This document shows positions 10,558-22,400 of a stretch of 64,000 nucleotides of DNA, piece after piece. Source of the DNA: Euryodendron excelsum (lineage: Eukaryota > Streptophyta > Magnoliopsida > Ericales > Pentaphylacaceae); NCBI GenBank assembly GCA_033060915.1, contig CM065385.1, positions 18,598,501-18,662,500 on the forward strand, written 5' to 3'. The position numbers and the translations under genes were made by a program. How positions within the stretch are numbered: position 1 is the first letter of the stretch; each line of letters opens with the position of its first letter. Below the pieces are notes generated by a model that saw only the letters and a program-made list of their open reading frames with translations, did not search any database and was not told the DNA's origin.

Positions 10558-10783
10558 GAGTGTTTCTGCCACTCTGACGATTTTGTGAGTGTTTCCGCCA
10601 CTCTAACGGCTGTGTGAGTGTTTCCGCCACTCTGACGGTTTTGTGAGTGTTTCCGCCACTCTGACGGTTTTGTGAGTGTTTCCGCCACTCTGACGGTTTT
10701 GTGAGTGTTTCCGCCACTCTGACGGTTTTGTGAGTGTTTCCGCCACTCTGACGATTTTGTGAGTTGTTTTGCTACTCAGACCG
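10558..10783 (+). repeat. 28-bp hairpin array 2 of G3 (7 units)
   Basis: Seven units of the type GAGTGTTTCCGCCACTCTGA followed by CGGTTTTGT, then a closing variant with GCTACTC. The stem is GAGTG/CACTC around the same seven-base loop TTTCCGC. Compared with array 1, both partners of the closing pair are changed. Confidence 0.9.
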
Positions 10784-11023
10784 TCTCGAGGAATGAACTG
10801 TCTCGAGAGAGGGATTGGAATTGGAATAAGAAAGGACAATGCCCCTAAGGGCATTTTGGTCATTTTGCCTCTATTTGGGCCTGACAGGCTCGCGAAGCGA
10901 TAGAAAGACGGAATTTGGACCTAGGGAATTGGATTCGATAGGAATATGCCCAAAATGACTTGAAAACAAGTCTGGATGGAGTGTAGACTGCCGAGCGGTC
11001 AAAAATAGGGTGCTTACAACTGT

Positions 11024-12145
11024 CCCTTGGGTCCCACCAGCACGCTTCTCCAGAGAGTACTTAAGACTTCAGAGCCGTAAGTCCATCTTTTCAAGATTGT
11101 TCTAAAGATAATATAGCACATTCTAGTACCTTTCAGTCGCTTCAAGATCAATTGTGAGAGCATCCAGTCAAAATGACCATTTTACCCTTAGGCATACAAT
11201 TGCCTCTAGGAACCATACCGACTCTGGGTATTAAAATGGTTACTTTTTGATATTGCTTCTAATAGTATTCCCAACCTTCCAGTACCCTTTCGGACCATTC
11301 TAAGTCCATTTCGGTAAACCTAGTGCAAAATAATTGTTTTGCCCCTAGTAGGTCGGTCGCCTTTTCCAACCACCGGCTCTGGGTATCAAATGAAAATCCC
11401 TCAAAACAATCTCAATAGTGTTTCCAAACTTCAAGTCTTCTCATGGACCACTCTGTGTCGATCCCAATGTTCGCCCGATTTAAATTGTCGTTTTGCCCCT
11501 GGTTGGCCTGTTACCCTTTTCAACTATTCCGACTCTAGTTCTCAAGCCAGCTACCTATGGGATGCTCTTTCAAAGGTCTTCATCCATTCTTGGCCGAGTC
11601 TATCTACTCGGGACCTTTTGGATCATTATCGAACTTTTCAGAATCACTTCTAGTGAAGCCAAGCCAAAAATTGCATGGTAGTCACTAGGAGAGGTGTCCA
11701 AATCTTCTGTCTTGCGTCACAAGGGTTAAAGATCTGTTTCTTGCCGCCCCAAAAATTTTCCAAATGGGTTGGCGCCACAGGAGTGGTTCCAAGTCAAAAA
11801 TTGGCCTAACGCTACTGCAATAGGCTCCAGTCCCTGTTTGGTCTGCCCTTAAATACAGGCCACCCCCTGCATATTCTAGGTCTACAAAATCACTCTAGAA
11901 ACTCTGCCTCTCTTAAAATAGAACTTGAATTCCCTAAAACCCTAATTCTCTCAAGCCTCCTCAAACCCTAGCCACCATACACTCAAACCCTAGCCTCTAT
12001 ACAGTCTATACAGTCACATCCTTGCCTTCAAGCATTCATTGAAGATCAAATGCTGCACATTCAAGGCTCTCAAAATCCAACCAAAGACCACTATCAAAGC
12101 ATCAAAGCAAAGAGAAGACACAATAGGGTTTCTATTTAAATTATG

Positions 12146-12205
<60 letters not shown>

Positions 12206-14520
12206 TAGGTTTTCTTCCATTTTAATACCCATCTTCTACCTCGTCTTCTTGTATGCTTAAAGCAAAGGACCTCCCGGTTCATGCCTAGGAAGGCCTTGGA
12301 GGGAATCACCGCATCAAGGACTCTCTTTGAGTTCCACATAAGACGAGTGGGTCCGACTCCCTTGGTTATGTGGTGAAGTCCAACCTTGTATATTCATGTC
12401 CCTATTGCATTGTTGTTATCATCATCATGCATTCAAGGTGTTTTTAAAATTGCATCAAAAGTTGCTTTCAAAACTTGTATTCAAAACATTTTCTTTCAAA
12501 GTTATTTTCAAAACCACAACCCTAAGATGATTCTAACCATTTCATGGTTAGGATTGTTTTAGAAAAGTGTTATATTCAATATGACCATTAAGGTCTAAAT
12601 TTGTGTTCAAGTCTTAAATTTTTTTTCAATAAATCAATACTCTAAGATGATTCTAGCCATTTCATAGTTAGGGTTGTTTTAGGAAAGTGTGACATTCAAA
12701 GAGGCCATCAAAGTGGATATTAGGGTTTCAAACCCTAGTTATTGTCAAAATCAAAACCTTAGAATGGTTCTAGTCTTCTCATAGTTAGAGTCGGTTTAGG
12801 AAAGTGAGATATTTAAGAGGCTTTCAAAAATCTATATTCATACCCTTCTAAAAAGGTTTTGCAAACCCACTTCCTAAAAATTCTTCTCAAAGATTTACTT
12901 TCTAAAAACTCATTGTCTTGAAATCCAAGTCAAAACCCTAGAGTCCATTATTAGAAAACCCAAGTTTTCTCACATAAAATCATAGCTTTCTATTTGCATC
13001 AAATCATAAATTTTCAAAACCAGTTTCTATATAAAATCTTAGATTTTCTAATTCAAAAGTTACATAAAATGATAGATTTCCAAAACTGAAGCTTTTTAAT
13101 TTCAAGTCAAATCAAATCTTGTTCAAATAGGAAACTCAATCAAACATCTTATTTTCATAAATAAAATCTAATATTCCGTTTTAGGAAATAGAAATCAAAT
13201 CTTTTGTAATTCCAATCTTCCCTAATTTCATATCTTTCCTAATTTCAAAACTTTCCAAAAGTGAAACTTTTCTTTTTCAATTGAAATCTAGTCTTTCCAA
13301 TTCAAATGTATTGCATAAATCCTAGGTCCTAGGATTGCTTAAGTCCCTAGTTACCTCAAACCTAGGTCAAACCTTTTTCAAACTTAACTTGCCAAATTCA
13401 ATGTTTCGTAATTCAAATCTTTCCTAAAATGAAAACTTTCCTAAAATAGAACTTTCATAATTTTGAACTTTCCTAATTCGAAACTTTCCTAAAATCAAAC
13501 CTTTCAAGTGCGTGTTTAAACCCTAGGTCACCTAAGTCCTAGGATGTCTAAACCCTAGTCCAACCCTAACCCTAAAATAGGAAGCTTCAACTATTTTCTA
13601 AATCAAGATAGTTTTCAAACTCCAATTCAAGTCAAGATGGTTTCAAAGTTCAATTCAAACTTTTCAAAATAAGTCCAAGTTCTATTCCAAAGTTTGATTT
13701 CAGATCAAAGTTCAATTTTCAACCTCCAAATCAAAGTTGAAATCAAGCTCGTTTCAAGTTAAACTGTCCAAAGGCCTCAAAGTGTCTTTTCAAACCAAAC
13801 AAGACCCCAAAGTTTCTATTTTCAATTGGACCCCGAGTCTGAACTACGATTGACCTGATTCCTAATAAAGGGATACATAGGCAACCCTCATGGGTGCGGT
13901 CATAACCTTTTTCAAAATTCTAATTCTCTTTTTAAAGATCTCTCTTCAAATTCTTTTCATGCACTTGCATATCATGCTTCACGTCATCCTTAAAGTGATG
14001 GTTCAAACCTCTTTCCAAAATTCTCGAAGTGGATATAAATGGACATTAGATAATCAAAGATTCTAAATGAGTGAACCTAGGGTGAAAAGATATATATGTA
14101 CTGCAAGGGTAGGATATGGTGATAGTCTGGTGTATCTTCCCTATACGTAACAAACCTCCGAACCTAGAATCACTGTTTTCGAAAGACCAAAACATGAGTT
14201 ATTTTCAAAAAGGTCTTGAATCTTTCCTAAGGTTGCCAAATAACCTGTTTTCTCCAAAACCTCTCTCTTGAGGCTGTTTTCTAAAAATCTTTTCAAAAGT
14301 CCTAAGTTCAATCTTTGAATTGCACTTAGTTTTAGGTGACATCACTCACCTTAACAAAGTTAGATGGAGACTCCAAACCTTTTTCCAAAAGCCTTTATTC
14401 AAATCAATTCCTAATTCAAACCTAGTCACCCTCATTCTTCTCGGAGGATGAGTTCTAATAAGAAAGTACCATGTGTTTTCCACTTATCATCCTGATGGTG
14501 CAAAAACTCATAGCGCGATA
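11024..14520 (-). mobile_element. Giant LTR family G, copy G2, right part
   Basis: This is the continuation of 4921-5397 beyond the G3 insertion and its second ACTGT. On the minus strand it runs from the 155-bp array region back through the GGCGCC cluster (11755-11850), the TATA-like TATTTAA (plus-strand 11849-11855), the leader, a shortened C-poor stretch (about 12830-13850), and the conserved 5' segment. It ends at 14520 as TATCGCGC, directly against the Tat integrase. It is more diverged than G3 or G4. It contains a (TC)27 microsatellite at 12149-12202. Confidence 0.75.
12149..12202. repeat. (TC)27 microsatellite inside G2
   Basis: Fifty-four bases of perfect TC. The homologous place in G3 (about 8730-8760, opposite orientation) is only a short GA-rich run, so the array expanded within this copy. 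Confidence 0.95.
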
Positions 14521-15430
14521 ACCTCAGCACAATTACCAGCCCACGGCCATTTGCCCACTGGGGGCTAAACATAGTCGGACCACTTCCTTGAGCTCCAGCA
14601 ACAAAAGGTTCCTTATAGTTGCAACTGATTACTTTACCAAATGGATTGAAGCTGAGCCACTGATGATAATCAGACAAATTGATGCGAAGAGGTTTGCCTG
14701 GAGGAACATAATAACACGGTTTGGTATCCTAAAAGCGTTAGTCTCTGATAACGGGACATAATTTGATGGGACCATGTTCAGAGGTTTCTGCTTTGAGCTC
14801 GGTAACAGAAATTACTACTCAACACCAGCCTACCCTCAATGTAAAGAAGAAGTGGAGATTTTTAACAAGAGAATGTTGAATGGGATCAAGAAAAAGCTGG
14901 AAAAAGCAAAGGGAAGATAGGTGGAAGAACTCCCCAACGTCCTTTGGTCATACAGAACAATGCCAAGGAGATTAACAGGAGAAACCCCTTGCTCCTTAGT
15001 CTATGGGGTGGAGGCAATGATCTCACTTGAGATAGGGCTGCCAACAATCAGATCGACGATATATGATATAGGCTGCAATGAGCAGACCTTGGCAAGGGAC
15101 CTCAACTTAATCAAAAAAAAGAGGGACAATGCCCTGCTTAAGCTCACTTTGTACCACCAGTAGCTCACCTGATCATATAACAAGAGAATGCAACCAAGAA
15201 CCTTCGCGCCCAGAGATCTAGTGCTAAAAAAGGTGCTAGCAAGGACAAAAAAATCCTACAGATGAAAAACTGGGCCCAAACTAGGAAGGGCCCTACAAAA
15301 TTGCATCCTAAGTCGGCATGGGGGCAAACTGGTTAGAGACATTCGAAGAAGGTTGCCAGCTACCCCGACCTTGGACTGCATAGAACTTGAACCATTTTTA
15401 TCAGTGATGATAAATAAAAGACCTTAGTGT
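14521..15430 (+). pseudogene. Tat-type gypsy integrase core and C-terminus (decayed)
   Basis: Readable integrase blocks are RPFAHWGLNIVGPLP, then DYFTKWIEAEPL, ITRFGILKALVSDNGT and PAYPQCKEEVEIFNKRM. After these come ELPNVLWSYRTMPRRLTGET and SLVYGVEAM, then DLVLKK and KLGRAL-like C-terminal segments. In the D-D-E triad the first position reads N (GLNIVG for the usual GLDIVG), the second Asp is present in SDNG, and the Glu is present. Stops fall at 14759-14761 and 14918-14920 at positions normally Gln and Trp. The zinc-finger N-terminus is missing because G2 and a deletion replace it. Same strand and lineage as the RT at 2990-4515, so both are parts of one element. Integrase would insert the cDNA. 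Confidence 0.82.
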
Positions 15431-15490
15431 GCAGAAATTATTTGTTCTAATACTGGAAAATAGAAAGGAGCAAGACCGAGAGTCAAAAAG

Positions 15491-16110
15491 CCAAGAGTTA
15501 AGCTTCATCCTACCTAGGTCTAGTAGGTCAGCCAAAGAAAGCCAAAAGTAAAAATCAAGTGTTAAGCTTAGTCCTACCTAAGTTTGGTAGGTCAACTAAA
15601 GAAAGCCTCAAAGAAAAAGCAAAGTGTTGAGCTTGGTCCTACTTAAGTCTGGTAGTTTGGCCAAAGAAAGCTAAAAGAAAAAATCAAGTGTTAAGCTTGG
15701 TCCTACCTAAGTTTGGTAGGCCGGCTAAAGAAAATCTCAAAGAAAAAATCAAGTGTTGGGCTTGGTCCTATTTAAGTCTAGTAGGTCGGCTAAAGAAAGC
15801 CTCAAAGAAAAAACCAATTGTTGGGCTTAGCCCTACCTAAGTCTGGTATATTGGCTAAAGAAAGCCAAAAAAACTAACTGTTGAGCTTGGTCCTACCTAA
15901 GTTTGGTAGGTTTACCAAAGAAAGCCAATTGCTAAGCTTGGTCATACCTAAGTTTGGTAGGTCGGCTAAAGAAAGACTCAAAGAAAAAACCAAGTGTGAG
16001 CTTGGTCCTACCTAAGTCTTGTAGATTGGCCAAAGAAAACCAAAAGAAACACCAAGTATTAAGCTTGGTCCTACCTAAGTTCAGTAGGTTAGAAGCAAAA
16101 ATATAACATA
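15491..16110 (+). repeat. Ten-unit tandem array downstream of Tat integrase
   Basis: Ten units of about 50-66 bp share GTTAAGCTTGGTCCTACCTA, AGTTTGGTAGG, and (C/T)(C/T)AAAGAAAG. Most units alternate between a form with CCAAAGAAAGCCAAAAG and one with CTAAAGAAAGCCTCAAAG, suggesting a dimer of about 128 bp as the duplicated unit. Tandem repeats between pol and the 3' LTR are known in Tat/Ogre-type elements. Confidence 0.9.
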
Positions 16111-16245
16111 AAGTTGAGTATAAATTTTCTTACATTTCACACAAAAGATTGGCAGAATGAACAAGAGAAATTTCCTAAGTATGGAAAGAACATATGAAAA
16201 AAGAGAGAGTATTCATTCAAAAAGTCAGGCTATACAGAAAGGAGC

Positions 16246-17830
16246 TTACAAAAGAAAGCAAAAATGAAGATTACAAAATAAAGTCGAAAGAAAACTAAGT
16301 CCCAAAGTTGGGGCTGAGTTGAGATCCACTGTTTTATCAAGGGGGACCCCAATAGTTGCACCAGGACTAGAAATTACAGGAGTAGAAAGAGTTGGATAAT
16401 CCTCAGTGTTTGTTAAATCAATTGGGCTGGAGGATAAGGTAAGATCAGCTACAGTATCAGCAGGGATCGCCTCGTTGGGCAAAGGCTAGAGGGTATTTTG
16501 CCACAATGGTGAAGTCTCGTTGACCTTCATCTTCTTCAGTGTAAAATCTCAACCTCCCTTGAAGAACATGTTGGAGACCTTGTACTTCTACCAAGTGTAG
16601 TCTTCCCCAGCATGATCAAAGCCTCTTTTGAATCTAACCTCATTCTTACTCATAAGCTCAGCCTTAAAACCCAGGTTTTCCTCCTTCTTCAGCAACTCTT
16701 GGTTCCTCTCGTCTGGGTTGAACAAAGTAGAGCGCTGAGCATCCTTGCTCTTCTTCAACTCACTTGCGGCCTATGATATGGCTTTCTTCTCCTCCAATAG
16801 AGAAACCTTGTGATCGGCAACCATCTCCACCAGTTTACCCTTCTCCGTTTCAGAGTGCTTTAGTTTGGTAGGCTGAACCCTAAAGCGGTTCATACGCTCG
16901 GTCATCTGCTAAAAAGCATGCAAGAAAGAACAAAGGAAATAAGAAGCTAGAAGAATAGCAAGTAAAGATAACCAAATACTAGCAGGAAAACTCACCACCA
17001 TGCCAGAGTAGATCATCCCTATAAAGAAGGTAGGATTCATCGCCTGCATCAAAGTCAGGGCATTATTGTTGAGCATAGTGCTCTGCGGCAATGCCACGGC
17101 CAGGTGCATATCATTGATCGCAAAGTTGATAATAGATACTGGGCGAGAATCAACACGTGGCCGGAGAATGATGGCCTCAACAGAATCAGGGTGGTTTTCA
17201 ACAACGGTGTTGACCCTTTCTGGCCCGTTTGGAATCCATGTCTCCATAATCTCAAATTCCCAAAATTATGGCCGTGGCATTGTCTATATCTTTCCCGACT
17301 TTGGGAAGGACTTAGACGAGCTCTCTGTTTTTCTCTTTGGTCCTAAAGTAGTACTTTACATCCCTGGAACTTGCACGGCTATGGATGTAGTAGTATTTGA
17401 ACTCTGAGAGGCCCAAGTTCACCCTAGGATACGGTTCAACTCCATAATCCCCATGATTATCCTAAAGTCGTTGGCAACAAGTTAGGCCGGACACAAAGAA
17501 AAATGAGAAAGATTCTGCAACAGCAGAGGGTGCAATATAAAACGAACTCCCCCCTCCACTCTATTGATTAAAGGGATCGGTATACCGGCCTCAGTCTCCC
17601 ATAACTCATTGTCCCTATCGGTCGCTAGCCTAATGTCTACCCCATTCGGGAGCTAGTATCTTTTCTTAAAAGAAGGCAATATTCGTTGGGGAGCATGTTC
17701 TTAAGGCAGAACGTCATAACTAAAAAAAGAGGGCAGGCACACAAAATGACGAAGAAATAAAGGCAAAAAGAATGAACAATTACAGATAAGGAGGTCAACT
17801 CTCTATTAATGATGGCTATCTTCTCAGTCA
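16246..17830 (-). pseudogene. Antisense coding remnant between Tat pol and 3' LTR
   Basis: On the minus strand, opposite to pol, broken frames resemble a coding region. Around 16540-16900 is a Lys/Glu-rich, probably coiled-coil part (MTERMNRFRV, EEKKAIS, SELKKSKDAQR, RNQELLKKEENLGFKAELM). Then a frame of 78 codons ends at 16246 and frames of 112 and 64 codons lie at 16909-17247 and 17637-17831. Tat-lineage elements often carry an extra ORF, sometimes antisense, in this place; its function is unknown. Several stops and frameshifts make this copy inactive. I cannot confirm the family from sequence alone. Confidence 0.45.
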
Positions 17831-17869
17831 AAGGTGAGGATCAAAACTGAGTAGGTTTGATTTTATAGG

Positions 17870-18683
17870 AAGGGCTACCGTCGCTTCAGAGATTGAGGTA
17901 CAACACATCATTACATCTCTACCCAAAGATCGCCTTAACATTCATTATGCGTTAGCCCCTTCAGTTGCACAAGCGAACTTGATGGCACCACGTGGAGCAT
18001 GCGCCCTCAAAGGACGCCCACATTCCCATCAAGTCAAAATCCAAAAGGGTTATCATTATTACTCGAGGATAGCCCTTATCCACTGAGCTCCTCCAAATAG
18101 GGAATAAGGGCTAGTGGTAATTGTGGGCCAAAAGGCCCGCTTTCTACAAAGTAGTATCAGCCCACTAAGAATAGAGGAGCCAACCTCTGTGAGAATAGGC
18201 CCAAATACACGAAGTCAAGTAGGCCTGTAAAGAATGGCAGGCCCAATCTAAAGCAGATAGATCCAACACTCGCTAGAACGAGCCCAAGTGTCAAGAAAGA
18301 CCCAAAGGACATAGGACTCCGATCCAACTAGGAGCAGACCTAAAAGGATTGGTCCAAATCCTTGAACCAACCTAGAGAACATTGACTCCTCAAAGAATAG
18401 AATAACACAAGCAACTCCCAGAAGGAGTGGGATCTCCGAAACCTATAAAAAAAAAAAAGAGCAAGCTAGAGAAGAACAAGGTACGCACAACAGAGAGCTA
18501 GAATAATTTTCTTTCTTTCAATTCATTAAGATTAAACACGTCTAACTTAATCTTCAAAGTGCCTCTGGTCCAAAGAGAGTCGACGCATTCTCACCATCTT
18601 CTGCTCATGTAGGCTTTCCGGTGTTCGTCTTTGTCGTTCACAAAGTGGATTGAGGCTTACGAAAAATCCCAACCACACTCTTC
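17870..18683 (+). repeat. Probable 3' LTR remnant of the Tat element
   Basis: The 3' part contains TATAAAAAAAAAAAAGAGCAA (18444 on; A-run shortened here by eye) followed about 100 bp later by AACACGTCTAACTTAATCTT and CAAAGTGCCTCTGG. This order resembles the R-U5 part of Tat LTRs (a CTGACTTAA...GGAGTGCC motif in family members). It lies where the 3' LTR is expected, after integrase, array and antisense ORF. Its left border is not defined, and at about 18684 it is cut by X sequence. Confidence 0.5.
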
Positions 18684-19442
18684 AAAAGCAATCAATTGTT
18701 GGTTTTCTTTTAGAAATAATTCAACAGTTTTGTAGTTTCTGAGAGGTGAGTGTTAGTCTTTTCATCAACATTTTAAGTTCTCCATGGACTTGACCCCGTA
18801 CTCACCGAGTTATACAGCTTCGCCATTCTACGTTTGGAATTATTCTCAAAAACTGAGTTCTTTAAAGTTACTCCTCATATAATCAATGTTAAACATTACT
18901 CCTCATATAATCATGTTAAAGATTTTTTATATCTCCTTAGGGGCAGTTTGGTTAATTTTTACCAAAATAGGCTAGCAGGCGTCGGTGTTAACCTAATTTT
19001 ACGAGTGTTTCCATCACTCCGACGGTTGTGATGGGTTGGTTTTTAAAGGTCTCTCTTTTCTCTGAAAAACATGCCATGGCCAAGAGGCAATTTTGGTCCC
19101 GTGACACTAAGGTTTTTTATGGCATACCCGTGTCAACTTGGTGAGTGTTCTTGTCACTCCAACAGCTTAAAGGTTTGTGAGTGTTTCCATCACTCCGATG
19201 GTTTGATGTTGGTTCCTAAGACTGCCTAATCTTGGAAAACTACTGGATGCCAAGAGGCCCAATAGACGTTCTACATTAGTAGGCTAGCAGGCGCCAAAAA
19301 TGAACCGTTTAAAGTTTGTGAGTGTTTCTGTCACTTCGACGATGATGATTGGTTTCAGAGACTACCCAGTCTTTGAAAACTACCTTGGAAAAGCCTAGGG
19401 GCATTTTGGTTATTCAACTTCAGTTGGGCCCAACAAGCCTAG
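18684..19442 (+). repeat. X repeat copy 1, LTR end plus truncated G fragment D1
   Basis: 18684-18920 matches 42480-42750 and 50233-50520 (GAGAGGTGAGT, GGACT-GACCCC, CGAGTTATA-GCTTCGCCATT), the end of a gypsy-like LTR. From about 18921 it passes into a truncated G-type fragment with hairpin monomers at 18998, 19142, 19178 and 19320. G4 inserted at 19443; the fragment continues at 25148 to its terminal GGGGTGCTTACA at 25272. Confidence 0.65.
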
Positions 19443-22400
19443 TGTCGCGCCCAGATTTTTCGCACTCGAGGAATACTCACACAAGTGGGAAAAATGTTGT
19501 ACTCTCTCGTTAGAACTCACCCTCCTAGAAGAATGAGTGCGACTAAGTTTGAATTGAAAAACGATTTGAATAAAGGGCTTTCGAAAAAGATTTGGAGTCG
19601 CCACCTAACTTGATTAAGGTGAGTTAGGTCACCTAAAAACTAAGAATAATCCGAAGACTACACTTAGGGTTTTTGGAAAACGATTTTGAAAATATCTCCT
19701 CAAGAGAGGGTTTTTAAGAAAAACAGGTTGTTTGGCAACCTTTGGAAATCATTTAGCCCTTTTTGAAAAATGACTCCTTTTGGTCTTTGAAAACAGTGAT
19801 CCAAGTTCGAAGGTTGGTTACGTGTAGGGAAGACGCACTAAGCTATCACCCTACCCCGCCCTTTCGGTACCTACATGTCAATCTACCCTAGATTCACCTA
19901 TGAGAGTCTTTAATTAACTAATGGTTCAACCCTATTCACTTTGAAAAATAAATGTTTGAAAACTAACATGATGCATGATATGCAAGTGCGAGAAAAGAGA
20001 ACTGAGAAATAAATTTGGAAAGAAATTGATTTGATTTGAAAAGGATTTGAAGAGATAAAATTGAAATTGGAAAATTTTAGAAATTGAAAATAAAGATTTG
20101 AAAATAAATTTTGGAATTGGAAACTTAAAAATAGATTGAAGATTTGAAAAGATTGAGATTTGAAGAAAGTTGTGACCACACCTATGAAGGTGGAATTGAA
20201 AGTTTGAAAAGTCTTGTGACCGCACCTATGAAGGTTGCCTACGTATCCCTTTGGGGGAATCAGGTCAGTCATAGTTCGGACCGGAGTCCGATTGAAAAGA
20301 GATTGATTTGAAGAGAGAGATTGAATTGAAAATTGGAGTTGATTTGAAAAGATTTGATTTTGAAAGACTTGGTTCTGGAAAGATAGAGGTTTAGGAAACC
20401 TAAACTTAGGAAAGATAGGAGACCTAGGAAAGACTTGAGATTAAGAAAGATTGGATTGGAATATTGGATTTGGAAAGATTTGGAAAGATTGGATTTTAGA
20501 AAATGTTCGAATTAGGAAAGGTCCGATTTAAGAAAGTTTCATTTTTGGAAAGTTTTCGAATTAGGAAAGTTTCGACTTTAAGAAAGTTTTGGAATAGAAA
20601 AGTTTTGAATTTAAGAAAGTTTAGAAATTGGAAAGTTTTGAAAATTGAAAAGTTTTGAATTTAGAAAGTTTTGAAATAGGGAAGTTTTGAAAGTAGGAAA
20701 GTTTCGTTTTAGGAAAGGTTTGAAAAAGGAAAGTTTTCAATTTAGGAAATGTTTGAATTAAGAAAGGGAAAGTTTTGAATTAAGAAAACTTTGAGTTTAG
20801 AAAGTTTTGAATTAAGAAAGCTCCATTTTAAGAAAGGTTTTGAAAAAGGAAAGGTTTTGAAAATAAGGAAGTTTTGAAAATAGGAAAGTTTTGGATTTAG
20901 AAAGATGTTGAAGTTTTGGAAAGATTTAGAATTTAGAAAGCTTGGAAGTTTAGAAAGATTTAACTTAAGAAAGTTTTGAATTTAGGAAACTTTGGATTTG
21001 AAAAGATTTGAAATTTGGAAAGTTTAGGATTTAGAAAGTTTTAAGATTTTAGAAAATTTTAGTGTTTTAGAAATTCTTGAAAATTAAGAAAGGTTTGAAT
21101 TTAGGAAACGTTTAAAAGCTTGGATTTAGAAAGTTAAGATTTGGAAAAGGGGTTGAATTAGGAAAGGATTGAATTAGGAAAGATAGGAAAATTGAGTTTT
21201 AAAATTTAGGAAAGATTTTTATGTTCAAGTTTTGGGAACTTAAGGTTTAGGAAAGTGGAAATTTAGGAAAGATTTAGATTTTGAAATTTAAGGAAAGATT
21301 TAAAGTTTAGATTTAGGAAACTTATGGTTTAGGAAGGAATTGAATTAAGAAAGGTTTGGATTAGTAAGGGATTGGATTTGGTTTCTAAAAACAAAGGTTT
21401 GATTTCGTTTCCAAAAACAGAGGATTGGATCTAGTTTCCTAAACGGGGAGATTTGATTTGGTTTTCTAAAGGGAAGATAGGATTTGGCGAGGATTTGGAG
21501 AGGGAGATTCTAGAAACCCTAGATTTGGAAAATTATAGTTTTGACGTAGAAAATAGGTTTTCGAAACGTGTATAGTTTGAATGTGAAAATAAGAGGTTTT
21601 GGAAACCTAGGTTTGGGGCAAAGTTTGAAAATCGTGTTTTTGGAAAGAAAATTAGAGTTTCTTAATTGTGGGCTCTAAGGCTTGACTTGGGCTCTAAGAC
21701 TTGATTTGGGGCTCTAAGGATAGAGTTTTTTTGGAAAACACGTTTTTGGAAACGAAGGTTTTCTAGAAGGGAATCCTAGGGAGGAGTTTTTGGAAAGTGA
21801 ATTGGAAGAGGGAGTTTTTAGAAAAAGATTTTAAAGAGAAGGAGTTTTGGAAAGTGTGTTTTTAGAAACGATGATTTTTAGAAGGAAAATCCTATAGGGG
21901 AATTTCTAGAAGGAAGATTCCGGGAGGAGAGTTTTTAGAAAGATTTTTAGGGAGTGTTTTTAGAAAGTGAATTTTGAGGAAAAAAGAGTTTTGGAAAGGA
22001 GTTGAAAAAGGGAGTTTTGGAAAAATAGATTTTGGAAGGGAGTTTTTGAAAACAATTTTGAAGAGGAAAGTTTTAGGAAAGTATGTTGAAAAAGAGATTC
22101 TTAGGAAGAGATTTTTGAAGAGAGAGAGTTTTTAGAAGGAGCAAAAACATCTCACTTTCCTAAAGCAATTCTACCCATAAGAAGGCTAGAACCACTTTAA
22201 GAAAGTGGTTTTGAAAACAAGGTTTGAAAATATAGACCAAAAGGTCCCTTTTAATATAACACTTTCCTAAAGCAACCCTAGCCATGGAAAGGCCAGAATC
22301 ACCCTAAGATTGTGATTTTGAAAAAATGTTTTTGAAAAAGAGCTTTTGATGCAATTCTGAAAACAAGTTTGAAAACGATTTTTGAAAACAACTTTTTGAA

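Larger units (their letters stand above)
5398..11018 (+). mobile_element. Giant solo LTR, family G, copy G3 (5621 bp)
   Basis: The unit starts TGTCGCGCCTAG and ends GGGTGCTTACA (TG...CA). It is flanked by a perfect 5-bp duplication, ACTGT at 5393-5397 and 11019-11023. Its two flanks rejoin into one continuous minus-strand copy of the same family (G2). There is no internal coding region and no second copy in direct orientation, so it is a solo LTR or an LTR-like non-autonomous unit. Order of parts: conserved 5' segment (5398-6230), C-depleted stretch (about 6240-8220), GC-richer leader with direct-repeated CTAGGGTTT motifs, TATA at 9079-9086, inverted repeats (9095-9210), 155-bp array, two hairpin arrays, and the terminal segment. 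Ogre-like gypsy elements have LTRs of comparable size, but the family of G is unknown. Confidence 0.85.

Noticed and set aside
10032..10783. CRISPR-like array of 28-bp palindromic repeats
   Set aside because: Units abut with only short, near-constant tails and no unique spacers. The array sits in a plant LTR and varies by whole units, as for a tandem repeat.
12014..12260. Frames rich in Arg-Glu or Ser-Leu
   Set aside because: Translation of the (TC)27 microsatellite.
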